A stretch of 64,000 bases of DNA from Locusta migratoria (GCA_026315105.1 CM048745.1:542906758-542970757); one strand, 5' to 3'; counted from the first letter of the stretch, positions 35,316-47,323 are shown. The notes: generated by a model not told the origin, from the sequence alone. Numbers and translations are program-made.

Positions 35316-35789
35316 TTGAACAATTGGAGCTGAAAAGTTTCGCTATCAAATATGTTAAACATTACGATTATACATAATGCACGAAATAAATAAGTGCTGT
35401 AAGATACAGTTTATAAAGTTCTTTGATAAGAACGAGGGACTAATCGCTACAACTTTATGTAAGTGAAGGAACACTAGAGGGATGACTGTATGAAAAACAG
35501 TCAATGTGTGTGGCACTTAAACACAGACGAAGAAATAAACACCAGAGACGAAACTGACTTCAAACCTGTACGAGGCTTTTAACTCAAAAGCGAAACAGAA
35601 ACAAACGCAACATTTTAATTTGGCAAATTAGCTACAAATCTAGATTGAGTTATTATTTATTGAGGTAGCGACTGCATTCAAGAATAATTATAATGAAAGT
35701 TACTGAATATGATAGAACAGATAAACCTCACAGGGGTCAGTACAGCTGATAGTTATTTAACTGGAAAACATGAACCACGGGCAACGTAT

Positions 35790-38700
35790 GAGTGGCCAAG
35801 TAAGTGGTCCTGACAGTTGGGATACCAGTTACTTTGGAATAAGGTTGGGCATCTCGGACATATTCTGAGTCGTGGCCACCTTTGTGCTCAGACGGCAAAG
35901 ACTACCAAATCCACCGGTTAGTCCCTCAACCGTTAGGAGTAAAACCCAGTGGGGCCATAGGCAAGTAAGGCTAGCAACCTGCTTCCCAGGTACTTCAAAA
36001 TCATGCTGGCAACAATCAAAGTGCCTCGGACCTTTGGAGGTGATGGAGTCCCACCTCTAATTGACAGACCAGGGACTCCTCCGATACGACTTGGCAAACG
36101 ATCTGGAGTGAGATGGGGAGCTATTAATATCAATGGGGATTACAATGGGAAGAATGTAGAGCTGGCGGAGGCTTCAAGTAAGATGGGGTTAGATGTCTTA
36201 GCTGTTAGTGACGTTAGAGTAAGGGGAGAGAAAGAGGACGAAGTCGGAGAATACAAGGTCTACCTGTCAGGAGTCAAAGTAGGAAGAGCACAGTGGGAAG
36301 TAGGGTTTTACATCAGGAAAGCAATCGAACCCAGCATAAATGCAATAAGGTATGTAAATGAACGACTGATGTGGATAGATTTGGCCATCTCCAGCAAATG
36401 AAAATTAGGATTGTGGCAGTATATTCACCCTGTGAAGGGACAGATCAAGATGAGATGGACAGATTTTACAATGCACTTAGTGATGTAGTTGTTAGAGTGA
36501 AGGATAAGGATAGTGTTTTACTCATGGGTGATTTCAAAGCTAGGATAGGAAATCGAACAGAAGGTTATGAGAAGGTTATGGATAAGTTTGGAGAGGATAT
36601 GGAGGCCAACAGGCACGGAAAACAGTTATCACAAACTCCTTCTTTAAGCATAAGGACATTAACCGCTATACTTGGAAAGGAAGGGGAACCAGATCTGTCA
36701 TTGACTATATAATAACAGACCAGGAATTCAGGAAGACAGTAAGGACACACGTGTTTTCAGGGGGTTCTTTGATGATACTGATCATTATTTAATCTGCAGT
36801 GAAATTGGTTTTGTGAGGTCAAAAGAACAGAAAGTCAAGTCCTCGTGTAGAAGGATAAGAGTGGAGAAGCTTCAAGACAAGGAAATTAGGCAAAAATACA
36901 TAGCAATGATCTCGGAAAGGTACCAGTTAGTTGAATGTAATGATTTACAGTCACTGTAGGAGGAATGGTCAAGGTACAGGGACACTTTACTGGAAGCAGC
37001 CAGAGAATGTCTTGGAACAGTAGTGTGTAAAGGTAGGAAGAAGTAGACAGCCTGGTGGAATGACACAGTCAAGGCAGCCTGTAAAAAGAAAAAGAAGGCA
37101 TTTCAAAAATGGCTCCATACTAGAAATCAGGCAGACAGAGAAAGTTATGTTGAAGAAAGAAACAAAGCCAAACGGATAATTGCAACTCCAAGCAGGAATC
37201 ATGCGAATACTTTGGAAATAAGCTAGAAACTCTGGGTCAAGCCGCGGGAAAACCTTTTTGGAGCGTAATTAGCAATCTTCGAAAGGGAGGGAAGAAGAAA
37301 TTAACAAGTGTTTTGGACAGGTCAGGAAAGCTACTAGTCAATCCTGTGGATGCCTTGAGCAGATGGAAGAATTGCTCAATGTAGGTGAAACGTTCAATGA
37401 TATGTCAGATTTTCAGGTAGAATGGGATAGGAACGACGATGGAAACAGGATCTCATTTGAGGAAGTGGAGAAAATGGTCAGTAGATTACAGTGCAATAAA
37501 GCGGCTGGGGTGGACGAAATTAAGCCGGAACTCGTCAAATACAGTGGAATATCAGGTCTCAAATGGTTATACAGGATAATTGAGAAGGCGTGGGAATCGG
37601 AACAGGTTCCGTCTGACTGGACGAAAGCGGTAATCCCGCCAATTTTCAAACATGGAAACAGAAAAGATTGTAACAACTATCGAGGTATCTATTTAATTAG
37701 CGTTGTAGGCAAAATAGTCTCAGGTATTGTTGAAAGGAAATTGCGAGTATTAATTAAGGACAAGTTAGATGAAAATCAGTGTGGGTTTAGGCCTCTTAGA
37801 GGCTGTCAGGACCAGATCTTTAGCTTACGGCAGGTAATGGAAAAGTGCTACGAGTGGAACAGGCAATTGTATCGATGTTTCATAGATCTAGAAAAGGCTT
37901 ATGACCGTGTCCCTAGGAGGAAGCTACTGTCAGTTCTATAAGATTATGATATAGGAGGCAAACTTCTGCAGGCAATTAAAGGGCTTTACGTAGACTGTCA
38001 GGCAGCAGTTAGAGTAGATGGCAAATTAAGCTCATGGTTCAGGGTAGTTTCAGGGGTAAGACAACGCTGTAACCTGTCACCACTGCTGTTCATACTATTA
38101 ATGGATCATATGTTGAAAACATATAATATAGGTGAAAACAAAATAAGCAGTCTCGCATATGCGGACGACTTAGTTGTAATGGCCGATTCAATTGAAAGGT
38201 TGCAAACTAATATTTCAGAGCTCGATCAGAGGTGCAAGGATTATGTTATGAAGATCAGCATCTCCAAAACGAAAGTAATGTCAGTGGGAAAGAGATTTAA
38301 GCAGATTGACTGACAAATAGAAGGAACAAAGTTAGAGCAGGTAGACAGTTTCAAGTACCTAGGATGTATTTTCTCACAGGATGGCAACATAGTGAAAGAT
38401 CTGGAATCGAGGTGCAGCAAAGCTAATGCAGTGAGTGCTCAGATAAGATCTACCCTTTTCTGCAAGAAGGAAGTAAGTACCAAGACTAAGTTAACGGTGC
38501 ACCGCTCTATCTTTCTACCAACTTTGTTGTATGGGAGTGAAAGTTGGGTGGATACAGGTTACCTTATTAATAATGTAGAGGTTACAGATATGAAAGTAGC
38601 AAGAATGATTGCAGGCACTAATAGATGGGAACAATGGCAGGCGGGTGTCCATAATGAGAAAATCAAGGAATAAACTGGGAATGAACACCATAGATCAGTT

Positions 38701-38975
38701 AGAGCGAACAGACTGAGATAGTGGGGTCATGTTACACGCATGGGGGAAGCAAGGTTACCTAAGAGACTCATGAGATCGGCAGCGGAGGGTAAGAGGAGTC
38801 GAGGTAGACCAAGAAGAAAGTACTTAGATTCGGTGCAGAATGATTTTGAAGTAAAAGGCATAAAATCAGACGAGGCATCAATGTTAGCATTAAATAGGGG
38901 ATCATGGAGGAATTTTATTAGAGGTACTATGCTCCAGACTGAACGCTGAAAGGCATTATGATGATAATGACAATT
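35790..38975 (+). mobile_element. Second, distinct full-sized LINE (RTE/jockey-like), decayed
   Basis: About 3.2 kb with a short leader, endonuclease, reverse transcriptase and a 3' end ggcattatgatgataatgac. Protein sequence is clearly different from the 11042-14268 family. It lies in the large esterase intron (39175-31303), antisense to the gene. Ends are approximate because I could not see a target duplication. The clade is uncertain: single EN-RT frame without RNase H. Confidence 0.82.
36003..38949 (+). pseudogene. Endonuclease-reverse transcriptase of the second LINE, broken
   Basis: Domains in order: endonuclease start WGAININGDYNGKNVELAEA (near 36117), DVLAVSDVRVRGE, LLMGDFKARIGNR, and YTWKGRGTRSVIDYIITDQE in a shifted frame near 36680. 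RT follows with NKAAGVDEIKPELVKYSG, NYRGIYLISVVGKI, FIDLEKAYDRVPR, the catalytic box LAYADDLVVMADS (about 38152) and a C-terminal RPRRKYLDSVQNDF block. Stops or frame changes lie near 36400, 36640, 37050, 37941, 38313 and 38673. The YADD aspartates are kept, but the protein cannot be made in one piece. Confidence 0.85.
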
Positions 38976-39013
38976 TCTAGGAAAATTAAGTTGCCGATTC
39001 CTATGTAAACTTT

Positions 39014-39018
<5 letters not shown>

Positions 39019-39079
<61 letters not shown>
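39019..39079. repeat. (TA)n microsatellite
   Basis: An uninterrupted TA run of about 61 bases. It lies about 96 bases inside the intron from the donor of the esterase exon at 39176. Confidence 0.97.
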
Positions 39080-39081
<2 letters not shown>

Positions 39082-39175
39082 ACAGTGTTTGTTTACAGTA
39101 CACAAATTTATACATTAATATATAACCGCCCTAACAGAGAATGTAGTATATTAACAATTTCATCTTTGGACTTAC

Positions 39176-39348
39176 ATCACCATACATTTCGACTGTCGTA
39201 TCTTCCAGAGGCTGATTTTCAAAGTAGAACCTCTTGATGTCACGAGCAATGGTAATGCGTTCTTCCCTCGTAACAGGAATGCTGGCTGGCAACAACCTCT
39301 GGAAGTTGGTATTCAGTTCCCGCATGATTCCCTTGTTCTCCATCAGTT
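39176..39348 (-). CDS. Carboxylesterase family gene, most upstream exon found
   Basis: A minus-strand exon of 173 bases between acceptor TTTTTTCAACAG (before 39348) and donor GTAAGT (from 39175). Its first two bases finish a codon from an unseen upstream exon. The 57 codons after that read LMENKGIMRELNTNFQRLLP ... TIARDIKRFYFENQPLED ... EMYGD, and the exon ends in phase 0. This matches the helical region of insect carboxylesterases between the acidic triad residue and the (S/T)D--F-YP motif, including the -I---YF---- pattern. The exons carrying the GxSxG nucleophile and the acidic residue would be further right on the minus strand. I did not find them up to 64000, so they are either missed or beyond the window. 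Confidence 0.85.
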
Positions 39349-39580
39349 CTGTTGAAAAAAGTAAACTTCATTTACTGAATATAACAAGGAGAGAGAGCAC
39401 GAGTTATACTTGAAAAAAAAATACCAGAAACAAAACATGATTCTAAATTAACTAGGCAAAGAGGGAGTAGGAAGTCAGATATTAGGATGTAAGGCGTGCA
39501 AGGAGAATATCGATCAAAATTGGTGAAGACTAGAATGAATAGTATGTCGAAGAGAACTTTCTGGCACAAGTAGTTTAGAA

Positions 39581-40077
39581 CAGCGGTCGGCAACTGGCGT
39601 ACCGCGGTCCAGATCCAGATTAACGGCCGCCCACCTTGAAAACACTATTCGCATAAGTTACTCCTCTTGTGAACCTAACTTTAAGAAACTGGCTAAAACC
39701 CACAAATGTAATTTTTTGCATCGATTTTTTTCAACAAAAATACGCATAGTTCATTGTATTTCATACTTTTTTAGTGAAAATTAAACAAAAAATATTATGT
39801 TTAATGTATGACGCATTACTGGTTTTCAATAGAAGTTTGAGTACACATTTTATTTCGTACTTTTTGTGAGTGAAAATAAAAACAAATATACAGCAAAAAA
39901 TATAAGTTTCGCTTGGATTATTATACATTTCTACTTCGCATCTTTTGTATTTCATATTAGTCTGAGACTAAAAATTAAAATAAATAATTTATAAGGAATA
40001 TGTGGTTGTACTTCTTGGTCTCGATACAAATTTTCAAAAGTATCCGGATCCCATCCAAGATTACTTGCCGACCTCTG
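39581..40077. mobile_element. Non-autonomous hAT-type element (MITE) with perfect 8-bp target duplication
   Basis: Ends: cagcggtcggcaa at 39581 and, read in reverse from 40077, cagaggtcggcaa; the 13-base TIRs differ at one position. The flanks gtttagaa at 39573-39580 and 40078-40085 are a perfect 8-bp duplication. CAG(N)GGTCGGCAA termini with an 8-bp duplication are typical of the hAT superfamily. The 497-bp interior is AT-rich and non-coding, so a transposase must act in trans. Confidence 0.93.
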
Positions 40078-40599
40078 GTTTAGAAACTAGCAGATACTAA
40101 TTGGACAAGGACGAGATGTGATAGAAGCTCGATGAGGAAATGGACTTAGTGATATAGAGTACCCGATTAGGCGATTCAGTTGTAGTGGACAACTCTGAAA
40201 AAGAGTAATGACAAACAGCGGAAAAACAAACATGGGTAGGGAAGGCTACTTGGGAGAATCCTTAGGTAAACCGAAAGAAAGAAGTACAAAAAACCCAAGG
40301 CAAGGAGAAGAATACATAAATGTAGATATCTTAGTAGTAAATACGAAATGACAGGCACAACCAACAGTTGTAAAATAAAGGTTGAATAAACCTCTATAGA
40401 TCGCTGTCTCAAGCAGACTTTTTCAGGAAAGCATAGACTATAATTAGATGTCGACGAACATTTAACAAAGCGCCACAAAACTTCTGTCAGCCTCGTCCAT
40501 GACAGGTACCGTTGTCTCCACTTATAATACGTTACCATTGGAAACGTTGTCCCAACAATGTGCGATTTCTCATTTAAGTCCTAGGTAAAGTGTCAGGTA

Positions 40600-41915
40600 T
40601 ATTTTAAAAAGGGTAAGTAAGACAAAGAAAGAAGAACCACTTGATGAATAGTATAACAGAAAGAGCAGAGAGACCGAGGAAGAAGGAATGAAGAAAAAAA
40701 GAGGTAGAAATTAATGATGACATGGCTGATTTAGCGTGCAGAAAGGTAAAATAAAGTGACATGCAATTAAAACAAGGGAGGTAAAATGAAGCGTGTTACG
40801 GGAATTCTACTGTTATTTACAGATCAGAAAGAGAGAATAAAGGAAAACACTACTCCGAGGCCTCTGTGAAGAACTTGTCCGATATGACATTAAAAGAAAT
40901 GGAACTCGAAATAAATACATAGGGGATGTAATGTTAGCGTCTGAGAAGTTTGGAAGATTGTTTTAAAATAAGCCCTAAGCAGTAGGTAAATCTCCAAAAT
41001 TTCTAAACTTATGGGTAGAAGTGACAACTAAACGACCATCGAAATTGGTGGTCATAATCAAATGAGACTGGTTGTGTGTTATCAGATATTCAGAGAAATA
41101 TCGTCCACACAAACACGAAGACACCAATGACAGGTAAGTACAAAAATATTGTAACATCTATAGCTAAAGTTTCTGAAAAGAATAATGTACAGAGTAATGG
41201 GAAGGAAAATCTGAGGAGCTGTTAGATGTCGGCCAGTTTAGCTTTTGACAAGAGAGACACGAGACAGGCTGTTCTAGAGTAGAGCTAGACAAAGGATTCA
41301 AGACTGGAGAAACACACTAACACGAACATGACTTGAACTACAGTAACAGTTTGAGAAAGTATAATAGTGGCAAATGTTTGAAATTCCGAGAAAATGGGAA
41401 TAAGACAAATGAAGGGTAATTTACATTAGTACATGATCCAAAAGGAACCATAAGAATACTCAGATTGGAAAGGGCATGAGACAGCGATGGAGTGAATATG
41501 ATCTATTGATCAATCTACGCATCGCGGAAAAATGCCTCACGTAAAAGTTTTCAAAAGTGGAACAAATTCCATGATGAACGGAAAGCTGTTACAAGATTTG
41601 CAGACGATATTGCTCGAGTCCACCTGAGAGAGAGATATAGAGAATTTCATGACCTGTCACAATAGGATACACTGTCCACGCGTTACGATTTATCATCGAA
41701 TAAAGAAAATCATAACTTAAAGTGACAGGATATCAATGAATTGGTAGACATGTTTTATACATATTGGTTCTGGTAGGAGCATTCCTAGCAACGACAGCAT
41801 TCAGAAGCCATATTTGATTCGAGAAGGAGTGGTAGTGGCAACAACACACTTCTTAGGAGCTAGAATTCGCACATCATTTTTCTGGCGGCTTTCAAATAAA
41901 CGTTAGCAGTCGCCT
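40600..41915 (+). mobile_element. Very degenerate LINE fragment (tentative)
   Basis: The only support is scattered translated words in the right order. SQFSF-QERDTRQAV near 41230-41270 resembles the QFGFRR--GTR-AI region. KAVTRFADDIARVHLRER near 41580-41630 resembles the RT catalytic box with its FADD. There is no long open frame and the ends are unknown. Confidence 0.4.
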
Positions 41916-41923
41916 CGTATGTA

Positions 41924-41951
41924 CACTTGACAGCAAAAAAAGTGGATCACT
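41924..41951 (+). repeat. 28-base repeat, inverted partner at 50558-50585
   Basis: cacttgacagcaaaaaaagt followed by ggatcact. The exact reverse complement lies at 50558-50585, 8.6 kb away. Beyond the 28 bases the two copies share a further ctgaat with one mismatch nearby, then diverge. It looks like a transposon terminal repeat. Confidence 0.85.
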
Positions 41952-42720
41952 ACTGAATGCAACCCAACTAACGTAGCTGTGTTGCGGGTACTCCACATTC
42001 AAAACCCCTGTAGAGTACAGTCCTTAGACTATTCACAATGGATACCAAAGAAGCAGTGGAGACCATTGCTCCTTATGGCAGTCGGTCCACATGTAATTCA
42101 ATACCGTCATACAAAAAACATTAGAATACCAGTTATTAGAGTTGAGAGAGCAAAGCAACTCAATTTAATTACAATAAGTGACAAATCGGATACCTTGTCA
42201 AACTCATTCAATGACACAATGAGTTTTTGTTCGTGCTCTGAATTTGAAAGCACTGTCGACCAAAAAAAAGCTTGCGTTTCTGATCGAGACTAGATTAGGC
42301 ATGAAGAGACGTAAGACATTGACGTTTTCATTGGTATCGGTTTACAAGGCCAATGTCCGAACCCGGTTAACTTTAGCATTGCACCAGGAATGGCATGAAG
42401 TTCAAATTGTTTCTGAGAGGTAACCACTAAAGGTATATAATACAGTGCAACTCACAGGTGTCAAACGTCATAAAATTGTGGAGTAGAACGCAGTACGTAT
42501 ATGAATCGTTAACGAAGCACGATCACACGTCAGATATTAAATAAACTCACAGATAGTGCTATAATTGAACTTGAAATACGATACAATTGACTTCTTTCCC
42601 GGCAGGGACCCAACTCTGGCTCTATTCGCTATTTATTATATATACGCAAAGAGATGAAATAGTTACTGTTCTCACCATTAGCGGGATGTGCAGATGTTCG
42701 GCTAGAAGTAGCACAAACCT

Positions 42721-42908
42721 CGGCGGATTAGCCGTGCGCACTGGAGCGCCATGCTGCCGTGCGCGCGGTTGTTCGCCGTCGGGGGTTCGAGTCCCCCCTA
42801 CGGGCAGGTGTTTGTGTTATCCTTAGGTTAGTTTACCTTAGTTTAAGTAGTTTGTAAGCTACGGACTAATAACCAAGCAGTTGAGTCCGATAGATTTACA
42901 AACATTTT
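42721..42908 (+). mobile_element. tRNA-derived SINE
   Basis: The head has a perfect B box (gggggttcgagtccccccta) and a diverged A-box region (gattagccgtgcgcactgga). Tail: gtgttatccttaggttagtt, aagtagtttgtaagctac, the hairpin cggact...agtccg at 42862-42889, and agatttacaaacatttt. The outer base pair of the hairpin is swapped relative to the 9106 copy (C-G instead of G-C). No clear target duplication. Confidence 0.85.
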
Positions 42909-43310
42909 GTAACTAGGTAACAACTCTCCGAATCTCGTTTACTAGTAATTAGGAACACGCCGTTCGTAGAGACCAGGAGGGGTTTGTCATTTTGAAGAAA
43001 CAACGAAAACTAATCCAACTTTGTTCTAGTCAGTAGCGAATGGACATGTGTAATGTGATTTGAAAGACGCCACAGTCCTAAATTCCTCACTTGCCGCTAT
43101 TGGAGGTGGAGAGGGGGATGTTTGCGATTGTTAAAAACTGTTTCCCCAGCAGGAATCAAACCATATCTTAGCCATTACAAGATGGCATCAGCCCGATCAA
43201 CTACCGATTTTCAGATCTGGTAGTATAATGTTTTTCGTCAGAATGGAGTGTAGAACACATGGTCTGAGAAGTAAAATAGTTCGGCGGTATCTGTCTACGT
43301 AACAGTAATT

Positions 43311-43512
43311 TCTTCGCCTCGCGGTCTGAGGCATCTTGTCGCGGAGTTGCGGTCGCTCCAGCCAGAGGTTCGACTCCTTCCTCGGGCATCTGTAGTTGTG
43401 TGTGTGTGTGTGTGTGTTTGCGTGTTTTCCTTTGCGTAAATTAATTAAAGTAGCATGTAAGGCTAGGTAGGGACTAATGACCTCAGGTGATTTGTCCATT
43501 AGGACTATAACA
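43311..43512 (+). mobile_element. tRNA-derived SINE with internal (TG)n
   Basis: Head ggtctgaggcatcttgtcgc ... gaggttcgactccttcctcg with a recognisable B box, then a (TG)n expansion (43396-43419) where other copies have the atttgtgtt stretch. Then attaaagtagcatgtaagg and the 3' hairpin region gggactaatgacct...tttgtccattag. Confidence 0.75.
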
Positions 43513-43649
43513 AAAAAGTTATATACAGTATGTAGAATTATGTAGCATTGCGTTTGAGCATACTCTGTGGTGATTTTGTGTGACATGTTGCTGTATGTTT
43601 ATTTAACTACAGTCTCGTTTCGCTCAAGTTTGTATGAAAAATTTGTGTG

Positions 43650-43822
43650 AAATCTAATTGGACTTAACTGCTAACGTTATCAGTCTGCACACTTTCTTTA
43701 AACTATTTTAATATAAAGACAACACAGACCCCCAAGACCGAGGAAGGACTCGAACCACCGACGCGAGCAGAAGCCCAATTCAAGACATCATGCCTTAAAC
43801 CGCGCAGCTACTCTACGCGGCG
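43650..43822 (-). mobile_element. tRNA-derived SINE, diverged, minus strand
   Basis: The tRNA-like head is at the right (aaggactcgaaccaccgacg = B box in reverse; ttaaaccgcgcagctactct = A-box region). The left side keeps the hairpin region ggacttaactgctaacgtta tcagtctg. It is 140 bases from the opposite-strand SINE at 43311-43512. Confidence 0.65.
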
Positions 43823-45071
43823 CTCAAGAATGTAACATAGCTCTTACCATAATAAATGAAATATTACGCATCTTAAAAGTAGCAAGGAGCGTCGTTTACG
43901 CATTAGAAAATGGTTTCTAAAACGGGAAATATATACCATGTGTAACGGTATAGTCTGTTGGGATGAAAGCAGAGGAGGTCAATCGAAACACCTGAGCTCT
44001 GTATTTCACAGAACGAAGAATTTGTTATAGGTAAGGGGGTATGAAAAGACACGGTTGTAGTAGTACATTTAGTAAATTTAGTAATTCATGTGACAGTGAT
44101 TTCGAATATATTGTGCCAGAGATATTCCTTAACATATTTCTGTAGTCCTGTGAACGGTGGAGCTTAAGATACTTTGTCAGAGATTGTTTTATATTTGTGT
44201 ACTGTGGAGCTTAAGACTCTTTGTCAGATTTTTGTTTGTTCTAGGGTTGTAGTTTACGAAGATATGTTGTGGCATGTTCTAAAACTGAATGTACGTTTGG
44301 TTAATCGAAAACTATTATTATTATTTACGAAGCAACAATAAAAGAATATTAACCTGAAATTGATGAGAGTCTGCGAAGTCATTTTTTTTATATAAAGTAT
44401 ACAAACAACTTCAAACGACCACTTCAAGAATTTGATGAAGGTGAGATATAATCCAGTGATCTGGATACTCTTATTTACTAATCAGATTGAAGCAAGTTAC
44501 AGAAGACCTCGTCAGCAGTGTGTCTGTGTGGCGCTGAACGAAGAGATCCACGAACGGCGACGAATATCTTTCAAAAATTGTTTACAAATCATCCTATAAA
44601 CTTTCTTTCTTCTTTCAGCCTACAATAGAAGTGCACACTGCTGGCAAAAAAACAAACTGGTTCTATTAATGTGTCTGTGTACATTACGACAACACATTAC
44701 ACACCATTACAATTAGAACTATTATACGGTCTCATAGAGGGGACTGATATACAGTAACGAAAGCATAAATTAAAAGAGAGTGCATGCTGTCAACGGAAAC
44801 CAATAGATTTTATCACTGTATTGAGAGGGAACCGACCAGAAGGGTAACTGAGGTTATGATGCAAGACGGCGACAGCGAGTGAGAGAGAGAGAGAGAACAG
44901 AAGAGAAATTAACTATTAATAAATGCAAGAAGGACAGAGGGTGTATTAATGGATGGAGGGGAGGAGAGAGATGTATCTGAAATAACAAAAATTACTTTGA
45001 CAGCGTCCATATAAACGGATTACTATGATTGCATGGAGGCGGGGTATAAATGTAATAAAAATAGGATATTG
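43823..45071. other. Unassigned DNA
   Basis: No gene found. It has two direct copies of gtggagcttaaga(c/t)... followed by tttgtcag near 44155 and 44204, and a (GA)n stretch at about 44880-44896. Confidence 0.45.
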
Positions 45072-45310
45072 AGTGAAAGGAGAAGCACTGAATTAAAATT
45101 TTTACCACAGGGAGGAATCGAACCCAGCACTCCATACTTACTTTAATTCAATGCTTCTCCCTTCACTCAATGTCTTGGACATATTGATACGGAAAACTGT
45201 TGAAATAAAAATTGTGCCATGGGCGTGAATCGAACCCAGACTTTCATACTTACTTTAATTCAATACTTTTCCTTTCACTCAATGTCTTTGAATATTGACA
45301 CGGAAAACTG
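45072..45310. repeat. Inverted and direct repeat cluster with B-box-like motifs
   Basis: tgagtgaaaggagaagcact... (45072-45099) is repeated in inverted form at about 45142-45169 with two differences. The latter region plus tcaatgtctt...atattga(t/c)a then cggaaaactgt is repeated directly about 110 bases further right. Each unit carries ggaatcgaaccca or gtgaatcgaaccca, the reverse of a pol III B box (GGTTCGATTCC), so the repeat is probably tRNA-related. Confidence 0.7.
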
Positions 45311-47134
45311 TCACTAGGTATATAAATTTATAATAAAAATAGGATAATAAAGGAACTGTGTATTTAAGAAAACTTCAATATAAAGGTAGCTCAAAGGAAA
45401 AATAAACACATATTTTATTTCTGTTGTCAAGAGATCTTCCACAGTCTCTCACTTACGAAATATGAAAATAGAGATGAGATTAAAAACATTTGAAGGACTA
45501 ATAATTTATTCAGAATCCCTCATTATTTGTTTCTTTCGTTATGCATCTCAGCACATAATCTATAACTCTATCGGACCAGTTTCTCTTCAGCAAATGCGAC
45601 GACTCTATCTCGAGTAGATTGCTCACAGTGAGACGGCCTGATTTGTATTTCTGCTTTCCGCTCTCACTATGACGCCAGGAAGTAAACATTCTGTATTTAC
45701 GCCAGAGCCCCGCTTTGTGCCGTGCTGGGGGCTGTTGCCCGCCACCTCGACCGCCCGCTGGCTGGTTTCCGCCAAGCCTCGCCTCGGCACCAGCTGTGGT
45801 TGACCGGCCTGCCCGTAGCTCGCAAGCCACGGCTAATATAGCGAGACCCAACCCTTGAAGTATGAAAAGTTTCCGCAAACCTACCCTAACGTGTATTATA
45901 AACTACCACACCTAGAGCGATTTTGCTATAAAATGAGCAGTCACGTTTTCTTTTGACACTTCATTCAAATATTTAAAGAAGTGAAAGAATATAATCATGA
46001 TAAACGTAGTACCACATAATGTTTCACATAGATAGCAATCATATAACACAGAAAATTATTCTCTCTTTTCAGCGCTCTGCATTAGATCTACACGTAATGA
46101 AATATGTAGTTATCTTAGAAATGTAAGAATGTTGTAAAATTAAACAGTTCTGGTGGCAACAACACAAATGTATACATGTATATCATTCACGTTTTGTGTA
46201 CTTATAAAGTGTTTTCAATGTGTCTGTAAACAATAAGTGCTAAACAACGGAAATTACCTTCTGCTGGGGCTCTTCATTTACACGATTGTTCTATTATTCA
46301 CAGTGAAGTGTTTCGTAATGGGTTCATATAATCGCTTCAGTTTCTCGACTGTTCCATGCTTATACTAAGATCGAAATACTACTACTACTACTACTACTAA
46401 TACTACTACTACTAATAATAATAAATACAAGTGCCAAATAGCATATGTGCGAGTTGTAATCTGATATATTATTTCAACTTTCTCGACTTCCTCCCTCTAT
46501 TCCATCAGCTAATAATCGCACACTACTCAGCAGTACTGCATCAGAGGAGGAACAATAGTAGAGTTGGCAGTCTCCTTAGGAGACGTGTAAATCTCCTAAT
46601 GGTAGTGTCAATAAAGACCGCTTGTTTCACCTTCGCCAAAACATGTGTTATTTACAGTTAACGTTGTTTTTAATTGCACTCCCAGGAATTTCGTTATATG
46701 TATAACCTTCAAATTTGTTTTGCTTATCGATATCTAGAATGCCGACGAAACTCTGAGTACTTATGTTCAGAGCCAAATGCATATTGATATTTAAGGTCAA
46801 TTGTCGCCATTTGCTCCGTGAAGATACAAATTCAAATTCACTTCGCAACTGACTTTGCTTTTCTGAGTTTAGTAGTGTAGTAGTGGGCACCATTAACTGC
46901 CTTAAATGTAAGAGCAATATTCTGATTGCTCTCTAAATATTTCGAATATATATTTGAATCAGGAGAAGTCTACTTCACTTTGCTGGAAGAATTATATCCG
47001 CCACATCCTTTACACTAGGTGACTCCTCGTCTGTTACTGCAAACTATTACCTTGCAGATAGGAGATCACGAGTCCAGTCGCACAAATTAGGAAAGCGATA
47101 TGGTTCGAAGTTGTTTATGGCTGAACATAAGTTT
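45311..47134. other. Unassigned DNA
   Basis: A GC-rich patch at about 45700-45840 within a 122-codon minus frame (45878-45510) and an (ACT)n/(AAT)n microsatellite at 46377-46428. No domain recognised; not called as a gene. Confidence 0.45.
46377..46428. repeat. (ACT)n/(AAT)n microsatellite
   Basis: Runs of ACT (about 11 units with one interruption), then AAT. Confidence 0.9.
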
Positions 47135-47323
47135 TTTTGAGCTTAAGGGACTTGACTGCGGGGTCATCAGTCCCTAAACTTACGAACTACTTATGAACTA
47201 CCTTATACTAAAGACGACACAAACATCCATGCCCGAGGGGGGGGGGGATTAGAACCCCCGACGAGGAGCGGCTTCGCGCATCGGAGCATAGCACCTCAAT
47301 GCGCTTGGCCACTCCACTGCGGC
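47135..47323 (-). mobile_element. tRNA-derived SINE
   Basis: Minus-strand copy: the right end gccactccactgcggc is the start of the tRNA-like head (GCCGCAGTGGAGTGGCCAAG), and the B box is altered in the middle (ggattagaacccccg). The tail on the left has the hairpin gggact...agtccc at 47147-47174. The G9 run at 47240-47248 has expanded compared with other copies. Confidence 0.85.

Noticed and set aside
39021..39080. CRISPR array or satellite
   Set aside because: It is a plain (TA)n microsatellite; no spacer-repeat pattern exists anywhere in the window.
43120..43200. Further minus-strand SINE (caggaatcaaaccatatctt ... cagcccgatcaactaccg)
   Set aside because: A B-box-like word and tRNA-like order are visible, but there is no tail or hairpin to confirm it.
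45510..45878. 122-codon minus frame as a gene
   Set aside because: Half is GC-rich Gly/Ala/Arg sequence and half resembles no family; no splice or promoter evidence.
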